A DNA stretch of 64,000 bases, taken from Bufo bufo. Its lineage: Eukaryota > Chordata > Amphibia > Anura > Bufonidae. The stretch covers positions 40,313,114 through 40,377,113 of the forward strand of contig NC_053392.1 in the NCBI RefSeq assembly GCF_905171765.1, written 5' to 3'. The notes beneath the pieces are model-generated. The model ran no database searches. It was not told the DNA's origin and saw only the letters and a program-made list of their open reading frames with translations. The position numbers were made by a program, and so were the translations under genes. Below, one piece after another: positions 1 through 11,158 of the stretch; positions within the stretch are counted from its first letter, which is position 1; each line of letters starts with the position of its first letter.

Positions 1-1949
1 TGAAACCCATATGCACCAAAAAATGGTGACTTATCAGAGGACTCCTGACGACGGTTATTTAAAGCAAACTCAGCAAGGGACAAAAAAGAACACCAATCCT
101 CCTGATTCTCCGCCACAAAACAGTGCAGATATGTCTCCAGATTCTGATTGACGCGCTCTGTCTGACCATTCGACTGCGGGTGGAAAGCAGAAGAGAATGA
201 CAACCGAACCCCCAAGCGAGAACAGAAAGCCTTCCAGAATCTGGAAACAAACTGTGTGCCCCTATCAGAGACAATGTCTGAAGGAATACCATGCAATTTG
301 ACAATGTGATCAATAAATGCCTGCGCCAGCGTCTTAGCATTGGGCAAGCCAGGAAAAGGAATGAAATGCACCATTTTGCTAAAACGATCCACCACCACCA
401 GAATCACAGTCTTCCCCGAGGAACGAGGCAGGTCCGTAATGAAGTCCATGGACAGATGTGTCCAAGGACGGGAAGGAATGGGTAACGGAAGGAGAGGACC
501 TGATGGCCGTAAATGAGGGACTTTGGCACGAGCGCAGGTCTCGCAGGCTACCACAAAAGCCTCAACCGACTTACGAAGCGCCGGCCACCAGAATCTCCGA
601 GCGATGAGATCCACTGTGGCTCTTGCCCCCGGGTGCCCAGCAAGGACAGTATTGTGGTGCTCCTTAAAAATCTTGTGTCTTAAAGCGAGAGGCACAAACA
701 ACCTCCCAGGAGGACAAAGATCAGGAGCCTCTGACTGGGCTACCTGAACCTCTGCCTCCAATTCAGGATAAAGAGCAGAGACCACCACACCTTCAGCCAA
801 AATGGGACCTGGGTCTTCAAAATTCCCACCTCCCGGAAAACAACGTGACAGGGCATCCGCCTTCACATTCTTAACCCCAGGGCGGAAGGTGACAACAAAA
901 TTAAACCTTGAAAAGAACAAAGACCATCTGGCCTGTCTCGGGTTCAGACGCTTGGCTGACTCCAAGTAGGCCAGATTCTTATGGTCAGTAAACACGGTAA
1001 TAAGGTGTCTGGCTCCCTCCAGCCAATGGCTCCATTCCTCAAAAGCTAACTTGATGGCCAACAACTCCCTATCTCCCACATCGTAATTTCTCTCTGCGGA
1101 GGAGAGTTTCTTCGAGAAAAAGGCACACGGTCGCCATTTGTCAGGAGAGGGACCCTGAGACAAGACCGCACCCACACCCACCTCAGAAGCATCAATCTCA
1201 ACTATGAAGGGCAGAGAGACATCAGGTTGTACCAAGATGGGAGCGGAAGCAAAACTCTCCTTGATATTAGAAAAGGCCTTACGCTTCTCTACCGACCAGG
1301 AGGCAAAATCTACCCCCTTTCTAGTCATATCAGTGAGTGGTTTAACAACAGAGGAATAATTCAAAATAAACTTCCTGTAATAATTGGCAAAACCCAGAAA
1401 ACGCATCAGCGCCTTCTGATTCTCAGGATGCTCCCACTCAAGCACAGCGCGGACCTTCTCGGGGTCCATGCGAAAACCAGAAGCGGAGAGAAGAAACCCC
1501 AGAAATTGAATTTCTGGAACCGCAAACACACATTTTTCCAGTTTAGCGTACAATTTATTCCCCCGCAGGATGAGCAAGACCTGACGTAAATGTTCCTTAT
1601 GAGTTTTGAAATCAGGAGAAAAAATCAAAATGTCATCCAGATACACTAATACAAATTTCCCCATTAAATGATAAAAAATGCTGTTCACAAAATGCTGAAA
1701 GACGGCTGGAGCATTCATCAAACCAAAAGGCATAACCAAATTCTCGAAATGGCCCTCAGGAATATTGAAGGCCGTCTTCCATTCGTCTCCTTCTCTGACC
1801 CTGACCAGGTTGTATGCCCCTCTTAGATCCAATTTGGAAAAAACTTTAGCCCCCACAATCTGGTTAAACAGGTCCGGGATCAGAGGAAGCGGATAAGGGT
1901 CACAAATTGTGATACTGTTCAGCTCCCTGAAATCCAGACATGGTCTTAA
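1..1949 (-). pseudogene. Retrotransposon pol, C-terminal part (RT palm, RNase H, integrase)
   Basis: The frame starts at the TTAA junction with LRPCLDFREL and shows no stop that I can find down to position 1. The RT catalytic box YLDD is at 1632-1643, followed by the LIFS strand. RNase H begins near 1210 (IDASEVGVGAVLSQ) and continues with TDHKNLAYLE near 980-950. Integrase shows WTHLSMDFI near 460, SDRGTQF near 260 and HPQSNGQTERVNQ near 180. This gives reverse transcription, template removal and integration functions. The RT fingers are 2.1 kb away (4052-4682) because of the element inserted at 1950-4051. The frame runs off the window, so its 3' end is unknown. Confidence 0.9.
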
Positions 1950-4051
1950 CCACTTTCCATCTGGGCCATTTGCCCCCTTCCTGACCAGGCCAAATTTTGC
2001 AAAACTGACATATCTCACTTTATGTGGTAATAACTTTGGAACGCCTTTATTTATCCAAGTCATTCAGAGATTGTTTTCTCGTGACACATTGTACTTCATG
2101 ATAGTCATAAATTTGAGTCAAAATATTTCACCTTTATTTATGAAAAAATCCCAAATTTACCCAAAAATTTTAAAAATTCGCAATTTTCTAAATTTCAATT
2201 TCTCTGCTTTTAAAACAGAAAGTGATACCTCATAAAATATTTATTATTTAACATTCCCCATATGTCTACTTTATGTTGGCATCATTTTGGAAATGTCATT
2301 TTATTTTTTTAGGACGTTAGAAGGCTTAGAAGTTTAGAAGCAATTCTTCAAATTTTTAAGAAAATTGCCAAAACCCACTTTTTAAGGACCAGTTCAGGTC
2401 TGAAGTCACTTTGTGGGGCCTACATAGTGGATACCCCCATAAATGACCCCATTGTAGAAACTACACCCCTCAAGGTATTCAAAACCGATTTTACAAACTT
2501 TGTTAATCCTTTAGGCGTTCCACAAGAATTAAAGGAAAATGGAGATCAAATTTTTAAATTTCACTTTTTTGGCAGATTTTCCATTTTAATCAATTTTTTT
2601 CTTTAACACATCGATGGTTAACAGCCAAACAAAACTCAATATTTATTACCCAGATTCTGCGGTTTACAGAAACACCCCACATGTGGTCATAAACTGCTGT
2701 ATGGGCACACGGCAGGGCGCAGAAGAAAAGGAACTCCACATGGTTTTTAGATGCCATGTCCCATTTGAAGCCCCCTGATGCACCCTTACAGTAGAAACTC
2801 CCAAGAAGTGACCCCATTTTGGAAACTAGGGGATAAGGTGCCAGTTTTATTAGTACTATTTTTGGGTACATATGATTTTTTGATCATTCATTATAACACT
2901 TTATGGGGCAAGGTGACCAAAAAATTGGTTGTTTTAGCACAGTTTCTATTTATTTATTTTTACAGCGTTCACCTGAGGGGTTCAGTCAAGTGACATTTTT
3001 ATAGAGCAGATTGTTACAGACGTGGCGATACCCAATATGTATACTTTTTCTCATTTATTAAAGTTTTACACAATAATAGCATTTTTGAAACAAAAAAATT
3101 ATGTTTTAATGTGTCCATGTTCTGAGAGCTATAGTTTTTTTATTTTTTGAGAGATTTTCTTATGTAGGGGCTCATTTTTTGCGGGATGAGGTGACGGTTT
3201 TATTGGTACTATTTTGTGGGACATACGCGTTTTTGATCACTTAGTGTTGCACCTTTTGTGATGCAAGGTGACAAAAATTGCTTGTTTTGACACAGTTTTT
3301 TTTGTTGTTTTTTTACGGTGTTCACCCGAGGGGTTAGGTCATGTGATATTTTTATAGAGCTGGTTTTTACAGACGCGGCAATACCTAATATGTATACTTT
3401 TTTTTATTTTTTCTATTTTTAGCTTTCTTTTTTCATTCCTTACTTGGGGACTTTTTTTTTTTACATGTGAAACTTTTTTTTATTTTTTTATTTTCAACCT
3501 TTTTTTTTATTTTTTTTTATTTTACACTTTTCGTCCCCCATAAGGTCATACAAGACCTCTGGGGGACATTTGCTTCACTTTTCTTTTTTTTTTTCACAGT
3601 TGATTTCTCCTGTAACTGGGGCTGACATAGTAGCCCCAGTTACAGGACAAATACACCCCCTAGAGAGGCTGTACAGCAGCAATCCAGCGCTGTACAGCCT
3701 CAGTGCAGGGCTGATCGAGGTCACTGAGAGACCTCACACAGCTCCTGCACACTCCGGTCACGGCGGTCACATGACCGCCGGGCCGGAACAGGAAGCGCAT
3801 AGCGCTTCCTTCTCTGCAGACACAGCGCTCGGTGAGCGCTGTGTCTGCAGCGATCTAGAAGGCAGGGACACCTGGGCACTGTCCCTGCCTTGTCTTAGGG
3901 TTGCCCTGCTGTCACTGACAGCGGGCAACCCGATCAGCAGCTGCACGATTAGCGTGCAGCTGCACTTTCTGAAAAGACGTTCTGGAACGTCCGTTCAGAA
4001 ATAGACGTCCACCCATAGGACGTTTATATCCTATGGGCGGACGTAAAGCGG
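1950..4051. mobile_element. TTAA-flanked non-autonomous DNA element (piggyBac-like) inside pol
   Basis: The retrotransposon RT frame breaks at TTAA (1946-1949) and resumes at TTAA (4052-4055), which is a 4-bp target duplication of the piggyBac type. The insert begins CCACTTTCCATCTGGGCC and its other end, read inward, is CCGCTTTACGTCCGCCCA, an imperfect terminal inverted repeat. Inside I see AT-rich sequence with long T runs and a GC-rich stretch near 3600-4010, but no transposase. A related sequence occurs near 51241-51760 (shared 'gcgatacctaatatgt' block). Superfamily is inferred from the TTAA only. Confidence 0.85.
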
Positions 4052-4682
4052 TTAAAGAACCATCTTTTTTCTTAACAAAGAAAAAACCAGCGGCAACAGG
4101 TGACTTCGAGGGTCGTATGTGTCCCTTTCTCAGACTCTCAGAGATTCAAGCACGCATAGCGACCCTTTCAGGTTGGGAGAGATTGTATAAACGAGATTTA
4201 GGCAGCTTGGCGCCTGGGGTGAGATTAATAGGGCAATCGTACTCCCTGTGAGTGGGCAATTCCTGAACTCCACTCTCAGAAAACACATCTGAAAATTCAG
4301 AGAGGAAAGATGGTACAGTCTTAGTAGAAACCTCAGAAACAGATGTCATGAGGCAATTCTCTCTGCAAAAGTCACTCCAACCATTTATTTGCCTCGCTTG
4401 CCAATCAATGGTGGGGTTATGTTTAGTGAGCCAGGGTAGCCCCAACACTAGAGGAGTAGGCAACCCGTTTAGGACGAAACATGACACATCCTCAACATGA
4501 GTATCACTCACAATTAAACGGATATTGTGAACTATGCCCTTTAACGATTTCTGAGAAAGTGGAACGGAATCAATAGCAAAAACAGGTATATCCTTTCCCA
4601 AAGTGCATACCTGGAAACCATGAGTTATAGCAAATTGATTATCAATAAGATTGACAGCTGCTCCACTATCTACAAAAATCTC
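4052..4682 (-). pseudogene. Retrotransposon pol, N-terminal part (protease and RT fingers)
   Basis: Retropepsin active-site motif FVDSGAAVNLI lies just after a stop at 4683-4685. Downstream come LGLPWLTKHNP (typical of Ty3/gypsy protease-RT linkers) and the RT N-terminal block with PERVAMRA. An in-frame TGA at 4144-4146 interrupts the frame before the RT fingers ([20 protein letters not shown]), which end at the TTAA junction. The copy is therefore broken by one stop here as well as by the 1950-4051 insertion. Confidence 0.88.
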
Positions 4683-5695
4683 TCAAAAAATATTCTTGCT
4701 CTCTAGCGCCACCCTGGCAGGTAGGAGAAAACGGGAACTACAAGCAAACAGAAAACCTTCAATTTCCGCATCAACCTTGCCAATTGTAACAGACGGAACG
4801 TTTTTAGAGGATTTTTTTCTTTTTGTTTCTTTATTACTCTCAAAAAACTGCCTGAATCTCCTAGAGGGACAAACATTTGCCAAATGATTTATACCTCCAC
4901 AACAGAAACAAACCTTCCCATGAGAGCTGAATCTTCTATTGTCAGAGGCAAGCAAACCCAGCTGCATGGGCTCCTGCTCAGAAAGGATTGAGAGCGACTG
5001 AGACCCCTGTGCACTGAATGAGACCGCCGCACTGTCCTTGGACTGAGTATGACAGGAAGGAGTGATCTCTCCTCTCTCTCTAAGACACCTGTCAATACGA
5101 ACGGCCTGAGACATGGCAGAGTCCAAGGAGGTAGGTCTCTCATGAAAGGCAAATGCATCTTTCAATCCCTCTGAAAGACCATGGCAAAATTGACTTCGGA
5201 GTGCAGCATCATTCCAACCAGTATCAGCTGCCCATCTCCGAAATTCTGAACAATATATCTCTGCGGACTGTTTACCCTGGCATAAAAGACGTAATCTAGA
5301 CTCAGCCAGAGCAATACGATCCGGATCATCATATATCTGACCCAGGGCTAAAAAAATTCATCCACTGAACAGAGGGGCCGTGCCCCCACCGGCAGCGAAA
5401 AAGCCCAGGACTGAGCATTATCCCTGAGCAGCGAGATGATGATCCCCACCCTCTGCTCCTCATCACCAGAGGAATGGGGAAGTACGCGAAAATGGAGTTT
5501 GCAAGCCTCTCTAAAACGAACAAAATTCTCACTACCCCCGGAGAACGTATCCGGGAGCGAGATCTTAGGCTCAGAACAAACTCTATGAACGCAAGCTGAA
5601 CCGGTCACCTGAAACTGCGAAACAGTTTTACGGAGATCTGCTACCTCCAATGAAAGACCCTGCATGTGTTCAGTTAAAAGTGAAACCGGATTCAT
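4683..5695 (-). pseudogene. Retrotransposon gag with CCHC zinc knuckle, frameshifted
   Basis: The frame opens with MNPVSLLTEHMQGLSLEV at 5695, 27 bp after the LTR edge, and runs through a capsid-like region (LPDTFSGGSENFVRFREAC). A run of seven T (minus strand) near 5348-5356 shifts the frame; the other frame then carries ALGQIYDDPDR and continues to a CCHC knuckle, CFCCGGINHLANVC (C-x2-C-x4-H-x4-C), near 4870-4920. It ends at a TGA (4683-4685) immediately before the protease motif, where related elements usually read through. Gag would package the element RNA; this copy is not functional as written. Confidence 0.88.
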
Positions 5696-6519
5696 GCTTG
5701 AGACGGTTTTGGCGGTTTATAATGTCACGGAAGGTGTACAACAAACTAGAAGACCCAAAAGGAAGATCCGGCTGACTGGATCCAAAACTAAGGAACCAAA
5801 GGGATAGCCCTGCAACAGACCTGGCTCTCTCCCTAAACTTCTCAGCCTATGCAAAATTCTCAATGGTAGAAGATCGCATATCCTCGTACCTCGACTGAAT
5901 AACCCCTGAACACCCTATAATAGTGAGGGGACACGACCACCGGCTCCCTACACTCGATACGGAGGGAGTCAGGGTCTCCTGGGATCCAGCAAACAGGAAA
6001 ATACAAATGAATAAACAAAACTTATCTGTAGAAGACTCAGTAGTAGCATCCAGCATGCATATACTCCAGGAAGTTGTATAAATCGCAAAGTGATGCAGTA
6101 TGAGAAGGGATTTAAAGGGATGCAATCAGTGCAACTACATGACAGCTGAGAGAGGCTAACGAGATGAGAAAATGAAAGCAAAACAAAAGGAACCTCAAGG
6201 AGGAGGTTCTGAACATAGGCGTGCGCACGGGGTGTGCCGGGTGTGCCTGGGCACACCCTAATCATCACCTCCGTGCTGCACTGCCATCTGCCAACTCCTG
6301 ATGCGATCCTTCACATAGGCTTCAGGCTAAGGGTCTGAAGCCTATGAGACAGTAGAGCGCTAGAATGGATTTGCTCTAGGGAGGTATGATGTCGGGAAAG
6401 AGGCGGAGTCTCGTCATACAGGGGGCGGGGCCTCAAGATATGCAGGAAATTCCACAGAGCACGTTGCAGAGAGGAGCAGAAGGTTAGAGGGGTCTGAAGA
6501 GAGGGGGGGAAGTGATATT

Positions 6520-7020
6520 TTTTACCTGGAGACTGTATGCTGGAGGGGCTAAAGGCAGAGATAGTGATGTATTTTACATGGGACTGTATGCTGGAGGGGC
6601 TGAAGGCAGGAGGGGTGATATTATTTTACATGGGACTGTATGCTGGAAGGTCTGAAGGCAGAGATAGTGATGTATTTTACATGGGACTGTATGCTGGAAG
6701 GGCTGAAGGCAGGAGGGGTGATATTATTTTACATGGGACTGTATGCTGGAAGGTCTGAAGGCAGAGATAGTGATGTATTTTACATGGGACTGTATGCTGG
6801 AAGGGCTGAAGGCAGGAGGGGTGATATTATTTTACATGGGACTGTATGTTGGAGGGGCTGAAGGCAGGGCGTGATGTATTTTACATGGGACTGTATGCTG
6901 AAGGGGCTCAAGGCAGGCAGCGAAGAGAAGAAGGGTGATATTATTTACATGGGACTGTATGTTGGAGGGGCTGAAGGCAAGGAGTGATGTATTTTACATG
7001 GGACTGTATGCTGGAGGGGC
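6520..7020. repeat. Tandem repeat inside the hAT-like element (about 103-bp dimers)
   Basis: The phrase acatgggactgtatgctgga recurs at roughly 50-bp steps with alternating tails (gcagagatagtgatg and gcaggaggggtgatatt), so the higher unit is about 103 bp. Later copies near 6870-7020 are less regular. Confidence 0.85.
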
Positions 7021-7049
7021 TGAAGAGCGCCATAATTATTACTATTAGG

Positions 7050-7330
7050 GTTCATTCACAAGTCTGCAGTGTTTTGCGGATCCCCAACACACCCGCCAGG
7101 CACCCCCATAGAACAGCCTATTTTTGTCCACAGCTGCGGACAAGAATAGGACATGTTCTATTTTTTTCCAGAGCCGCGGACCGGAAGTTCGGCAGGTCGC
7201 TCCGGAAATGCGGATGCGAAGAGCACACTGTGTGCTTTCCGCATCCATTCCGTCCCCATGGAGAATGCATGGGTCCGCACAATTGCGGAATGGATGCGGA
7301 CACATTTTGCGGACGTGTGAATGGAGCCTA
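7050..7330. repeat. MITE-like segment of the 'tgcggacaagaataggac' family
   Basis: GC-rich sequence rich in tgcgga/tccgca words. It shares phrases with the segments at 27931-28299, 28300-28814, 36340-36562 and 54060-54250. It ends gcggacgtgtgaatggagcc, like the end of the 54.1-kb copy. It lies wholly within the hAT-like element, so it may be a nested insertion. Confidence 0.65.
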
Positions 7331-7803
7331 ATACAGAGGGGGCCATTATAATATTAAGAATAATAACAACACAGAGGGGCCATATTATAATTATGCAGAG
7401 GGCATTATAGTTATGGGCACTACGGGTGGAGGGGGGGTCTGTTATCTGAGGATGATAGTAAAGTGAGAAATCTAAACATTTTTCTGTGAAACTCTGCAGA
7501 GACGCGGCTGAAAGAAGGTATCATGGCGGTCTTATCTCCGAATGAAGACGTTGAGGAAAGAGTCTAGATCACAGGAGACGTCACTGGATGTAACAGGTAT
7601 GTGCTGCTGTACTCTACTGTATAGTGTGCACCATTATATGTAATGTCCGTCCACATATCTGTTTGGGGGAGGAAGGGGGGCTATAGGATTTAGCCCACAC
7701 TGCCGCAGTCCGGCCCCAGACTTCAGGTCACACTGTGCGTGTTCTGAATTCTGGGGCCTCATACCCATCTACTACATTATCTGTACTCAGAGAGTTACCA
7801 CTG

Positions 7804-8065
7804 TGTTATCTGTGGTATTACATAGGACTGCAGGTGACATCTGCTACATTATCTGTACTCAGTTATCACTGTGTTATCTGTGGTGTTACATAGGACTGCA
7901 GGTGACATCTACTACATTATCTGTACTCAGTTATCACTGTGTTATCTGTGGTGTTACATAGGACTGCAGGTGACATCTACTACATTATCTGTACTCAGAG
8001 AGTTATCACTGTGTTATCTGTGGTGTTACATAGGACTGCAGGTGACATCTACTGCATTATTTGTA
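7804..8065. repeat. 68-bp tandem repeat, about 3.5 copies
   Basis: The word tgttatctgtgg starts at 7804, 7872, 7940 and 8012, giving steps of 68, 68 and 72 bp. Units differ by a few bases, and the last carries a 4-bp 'agag' insertion. It lies inside the hAT-like element. Confidence 0.88.
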
Positions 8066-8463
8066 AAAAAGGGGCGTGTCCACAGATTGGGGGGAGAAAT
8101 ACTTGGCTTGCCCCGGGTGCTAACAACCCACGCTACACCACTGGAACTCTGCCCTGTATGTTCCCTGCTGCTTGCTACCCCTCCTCAATTACACCCCTGT
8201 ATAATGTACCCTGATACCCCTCAGTTATATGATACTGTATAACTGAGGGGTATCAGGGTAAATTACAGGGGTAATATAACTGAAGGATCAGGGTAAATTA
8301 TACAGGGGGTAAAACTAAGGGGTATTAGGGTACATTATTATACAGGGGTAATATAACTGAGGAGGGCTATCTCAGGGGACATGATGAAGGGGTAATATAA
8401 CTTATATAATATAATTTATATTACCCCTGTATAATAATGTACCCTCATACCCCTTAGTGTATT

Positions 8464-8473
<10 letters not shown>

Positions 8474-8514
<41 letters not shown>

Positions 8515-8522
8515 GCGCGCGG
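8474..8522. repeat. (TA)n / (CA)n / (CG)n microsatellite
   Basis: A gtgtgt run passes into about 17 TA dinucleotides, then cacaca and cgcgcg. Alternating purine-pyrimidine throughout, near the right end of the hAT-like element. Confidence 0.9.
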
Positions 8523-8625
8523 CGTGTGTTTGTGCTTTAGGGTGCACACCCTAATGCAATAGGCTGCGCACACCTATGGTTCTGAAGGACGTCTGTCAGA
8601 GCTTCTCAGATGTCTGGTAGTGACA

Positions 8626-9868
8626 AACTACTATAATACTGCCTCCTATGTACAAGAATATAACTACTATAATACTGCTCCTATGTACAAGAATATAACT
8701 ACTATAATACTGCTCCTATGTACAAGAATATAACTACTATAATACTGCTCCTATGTACAAGAATATAACTACTATAATACTGCTCCTATGTACAAGAATA
8801 TAACTACTATAATACTGCTCCTATGTACAAGAATATAACTACTATAATACTGCTCCTATGTACAAGAATATAACTACTATAATACTGCTCCTATGTGCAA
8901 GAATATAACTACTATAATACTGCTCCTATGTACAAGAATATAACTGCTATAATACTGCTCCTATGTACAAGAATATAACTACTATAATACTGCCTCCTAT
9001 GTACAAGAATATAACTACTATAATACTGCTCCTATGTACAAGAATATAACTACTATAATACTGCTCCTATGTACAAGAATATAACTACTATAATACTGCC
9101 TCCTATGTACAAGAATATAACTACTATAATACTGCTCCTATGTACAAGAATATAACTACTATAATACTGCTTCCTATGTACAAGAATATAACTACTATAA
9201 TACTGCTCCTATGTACAAGAATATAACCACTATAATACTGCTCCTATGTACAAGAATATAACCACTATAATACTGCTCCTATATACAAGAATATAACTAC
9301 TATAATACTGCTCCTATGTACAAGAATATAACTACTATAATACTGCCTCCTATGTACAAGAATATAACTACTATAATACTGCTCCTATGTACAAGAATAT
9401 AACTACTATAATACTGCTCCTATGTACAAGAATATAACTACTATAATACTGCTCCTATGTACAAGAATATAACTACTATAATACTGCTCCTATATACAAG
9501 AATATAACTACTATAATACTGCCTCCTATGTACAAGAATATAACTATTATAATACTGCCTCCTATGTACAAGAATATAACTACTATAATACTGCCTCCTA
9601 TGTACAAGAATATAACTACTATAATACTGCTCTTATGTACAATAATAGAACTACTATAATACTGCTCCTATGTACAAGAATATAACTACTATAATACTGC
9701 TCCTATGTACAAGAATATAACTACTATAATACTGCCTCCTATGTACAAGAATATAACTACTATAATACTGCTCCTATGTACAAGAATATAACTACTATAA
9801 TACTGCTCCTATGTAAAAGAATATAACTACTATAATACTTCTCCTATGTACAAGAATATAACTACTAT
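8626..9868. repeat. 35-bp satellite array, left block
   Basis: About 35 head-to-tail copies of a 35-bp unit containing aagaatataactactataa and tactgctcctatgtac; a 36-bp variant has gcctcc in place of gctcc. The left edge coincides with the retrotransposon LTR and the right edge with a LINE insertion. Sequence is very homogeneous, which suggests recent amplification. No open frame or spacer structure is present. Confidence 0.97.
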
Positions 9869-10558
9869 TGGTTTGAGAAACTGATGCATTTAGAGTCGCC
9901 CCCTAACAAGCTAATATCTAAATTATACTTAGCACTTAATGTTCAAAACCCTGTAGGGATGCCACATTATTTAAAAACCTGGGCTACAGAACTAGATATG
10001 GAATTCTCAGAAACTGATATTTTGCGCATCCACGCACACTCGCATGGATTCTCAAGATGCGTGAGAGTACAAGAGCACTCATACAAGTTACTAACTCAGT
10101 GGTACCACACACCGAAACAACTATTTACTAAAGGTTTTAGCAATTCTGACCTGTGCTGGAGGTGTGGGGAGGAAAGTGGATCGCAAACACATATATTTTG
10201 GTCTTGTCCAAAAATACGCGAGTATTGGGAAGGAGTATCTGAAGTAATAGACAAAGTTATGAATAGACATGTCCAGCTATCGCCAGAATTGGTGCTCCTC
10301 TGGCTTCCTACTCCAGGCCTGTCTCCATCCAAATCAAGCTTGCCTACACATTTAATACAAGCCGCGAGGCTTCTAATTCCACAGAAGTAGCTCAGTGAAG
10401 AACCGCCTGCACTCCCACATTGGGGAATAAAAGTAGACCAGATATGTAGAATGGAGGAGCTGGCTGGCGGGGAGATCAGACGGCATGAGAAATATCTTAA
10501 AACTTGGTCCCCATGGCTGACATACAGGAACCAGAGAACAGATCCCCAGGTGCGCTAA
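9869..10558 (+). pseudogene. LINE ORF2 C-terminal fragment with a nonsense codon
   Basis: In frame from the first base of the insert (WFEKLMHLESP). It contains the ORF2 C-terminal cysteine knuckle CWRCGEESGSQTHIFWSCP (residues about 91-109 from the first base), the C-x2-C-x8-H-x4-C pattern of L1-type elements. An in-frame TAG at 10388-10390 follows LLIPQK; the frame then stays open for 55 more codons with a typical tail (KYLKTWSPW) to the natural TAA at 10556-10558. The endonuclease and RT domains are absent through 5' truncation. Confidence 0.92.
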
Positions 10559-11158
10559 GGTGTTAGAGATGCAACTTATACAGTCGCCTTATTATAATCT
10601 CAGTCCATGACCACCAAAATCCAACAACTCCTGGTAGAGCGTGTATAGACAAAGCATACATGAAAAGCATTTGAAACATGTGTGTTCAGGAGGGTCTCCC
10701 CTAGGAGGCCTCACCATCCCAATTCCCTTCCATCCCAAGTTGAAGGACTACTGTCCCTTTTTCCTCTCCCTTGTATCCTCCTTTTCTGGTTGGAACTTCT
10801 CCTCCTCATACAAATACTGGTGGTAGGAATTAATATTAGTTCACCTCAGGAAACATAGGTATCCCAATACTCACTGACATATATTCTTCATAATAAAGCT
10901 TACCTATGCAAGAAACAATCATGCTATAGAAACAAGGCACTTCACAGGATCTAGGTTTGTCGTGAAATCCCTTATATAACACTCAATATGTTAAATCTTA
11001 TTGTGACATAATTCAATGTATATTATGAAGAATTGTATGCTTTACTACTAACTAAGTACATTATATGTGATGCCTTTGTCTTGTGTGGCAAATTGTGAAG
11101 TTGGTATGTTCCGACACTGTTGTTATTCTGCTACCTTTTTTCAATAAAAAGAAATTTG
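9869..11158 (+). mobile_element. 5'-truncated L1/Tx1-type LINE inserted in the satellite
   Basis: The satellite is interrupted at 9868 and resumes at 11159, with acaagaatataactactat present on both sides (9850-9868 and 11159-11177), the expected 19-bp target duplication, although the satellite unit itself could mimic one. The insert starts inside the ORF2 C-terminus, continues through a 3' UTR of about 600 bp and ends with an A-rich aataaaaagaaatttg tail. This is typical of target-primed reverse transcription with 5' truncation. Confidence 0.9.

Larger units (their letters stand above)
6214..8578. mobile_element. hAT-like non-autonomous DNA transposon with 8-bp TSD
   Basis: GTTCTGAA occurs exactly at 6206-6213 and 8579-8586, a perfect 8-bp target site duplication as made by hAT transposases. 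The element ends are inverted: CATAGGCGTGCGCA at the left and, on the other strand, CATAGGTGTGCGCA at the right (13 of 14 bases). It is about 2.37 kb and carries two internal tandem repeat blocks, a MITE-like GC-rich segment near 7050-7320 and a TA/CA microsatellite. I see no transposase frame. Confidence 0.9.
1..8625 (-). mobile_element. Ty3/gypsy LTR retrotransposon, 5' part, defective
   Basis: Read on the minus strand: an LTR (5723-8625, interrupted), then gag with a CCHC zinc knuckle, a retropepsin DSG site, reverse transcriptase, RNase H and integrase, in the Ty3/gypsy order (integrase last). The element leaves the window at position 1 inside integrase, so the 3' LTR is not visible. Two foreign elements are nested in it, at 1950-4051 in pol and 6214-8578 in the LTR. 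A gag frameshift and two in-frame stops show this copy cannot make its own proteins. The outer LTR edge abuts the 35-bp satellite, so the element landed in or at the edge of that array. Clade within Ty3/gypsy is not determined. Confidence 0.93.
5723..8625 (-). repeat. 5' LTR of the Ty3/gypsy element, split by a hAT-like insertion
   Basis: On the minus strand the LTR starts TGTCACTACCAGACATC at 8625 and ends CACCTTCCGTGACA at 5723, so it has the TG...CA termini within a TGTCAC/GTGACA inverted end. Removing the inserted element and one copy of its target duplication leaves about 530 bp (5723-6213 plus 8587-8625). The five bases outside the LTR, aacta at 8626-8630, would be the host duplication, but the matching copy lies beyond position 1. 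No primer binding site that I can name is visible at 5696-5722. Confidence 0.85.

Noticed and set aside
6537..6861. Two 73-codon frames with a repeated MLEGLKA motif
   Set aside because: They are shifted readings of the 103-bp tandem repeat inside the hAT-like element.
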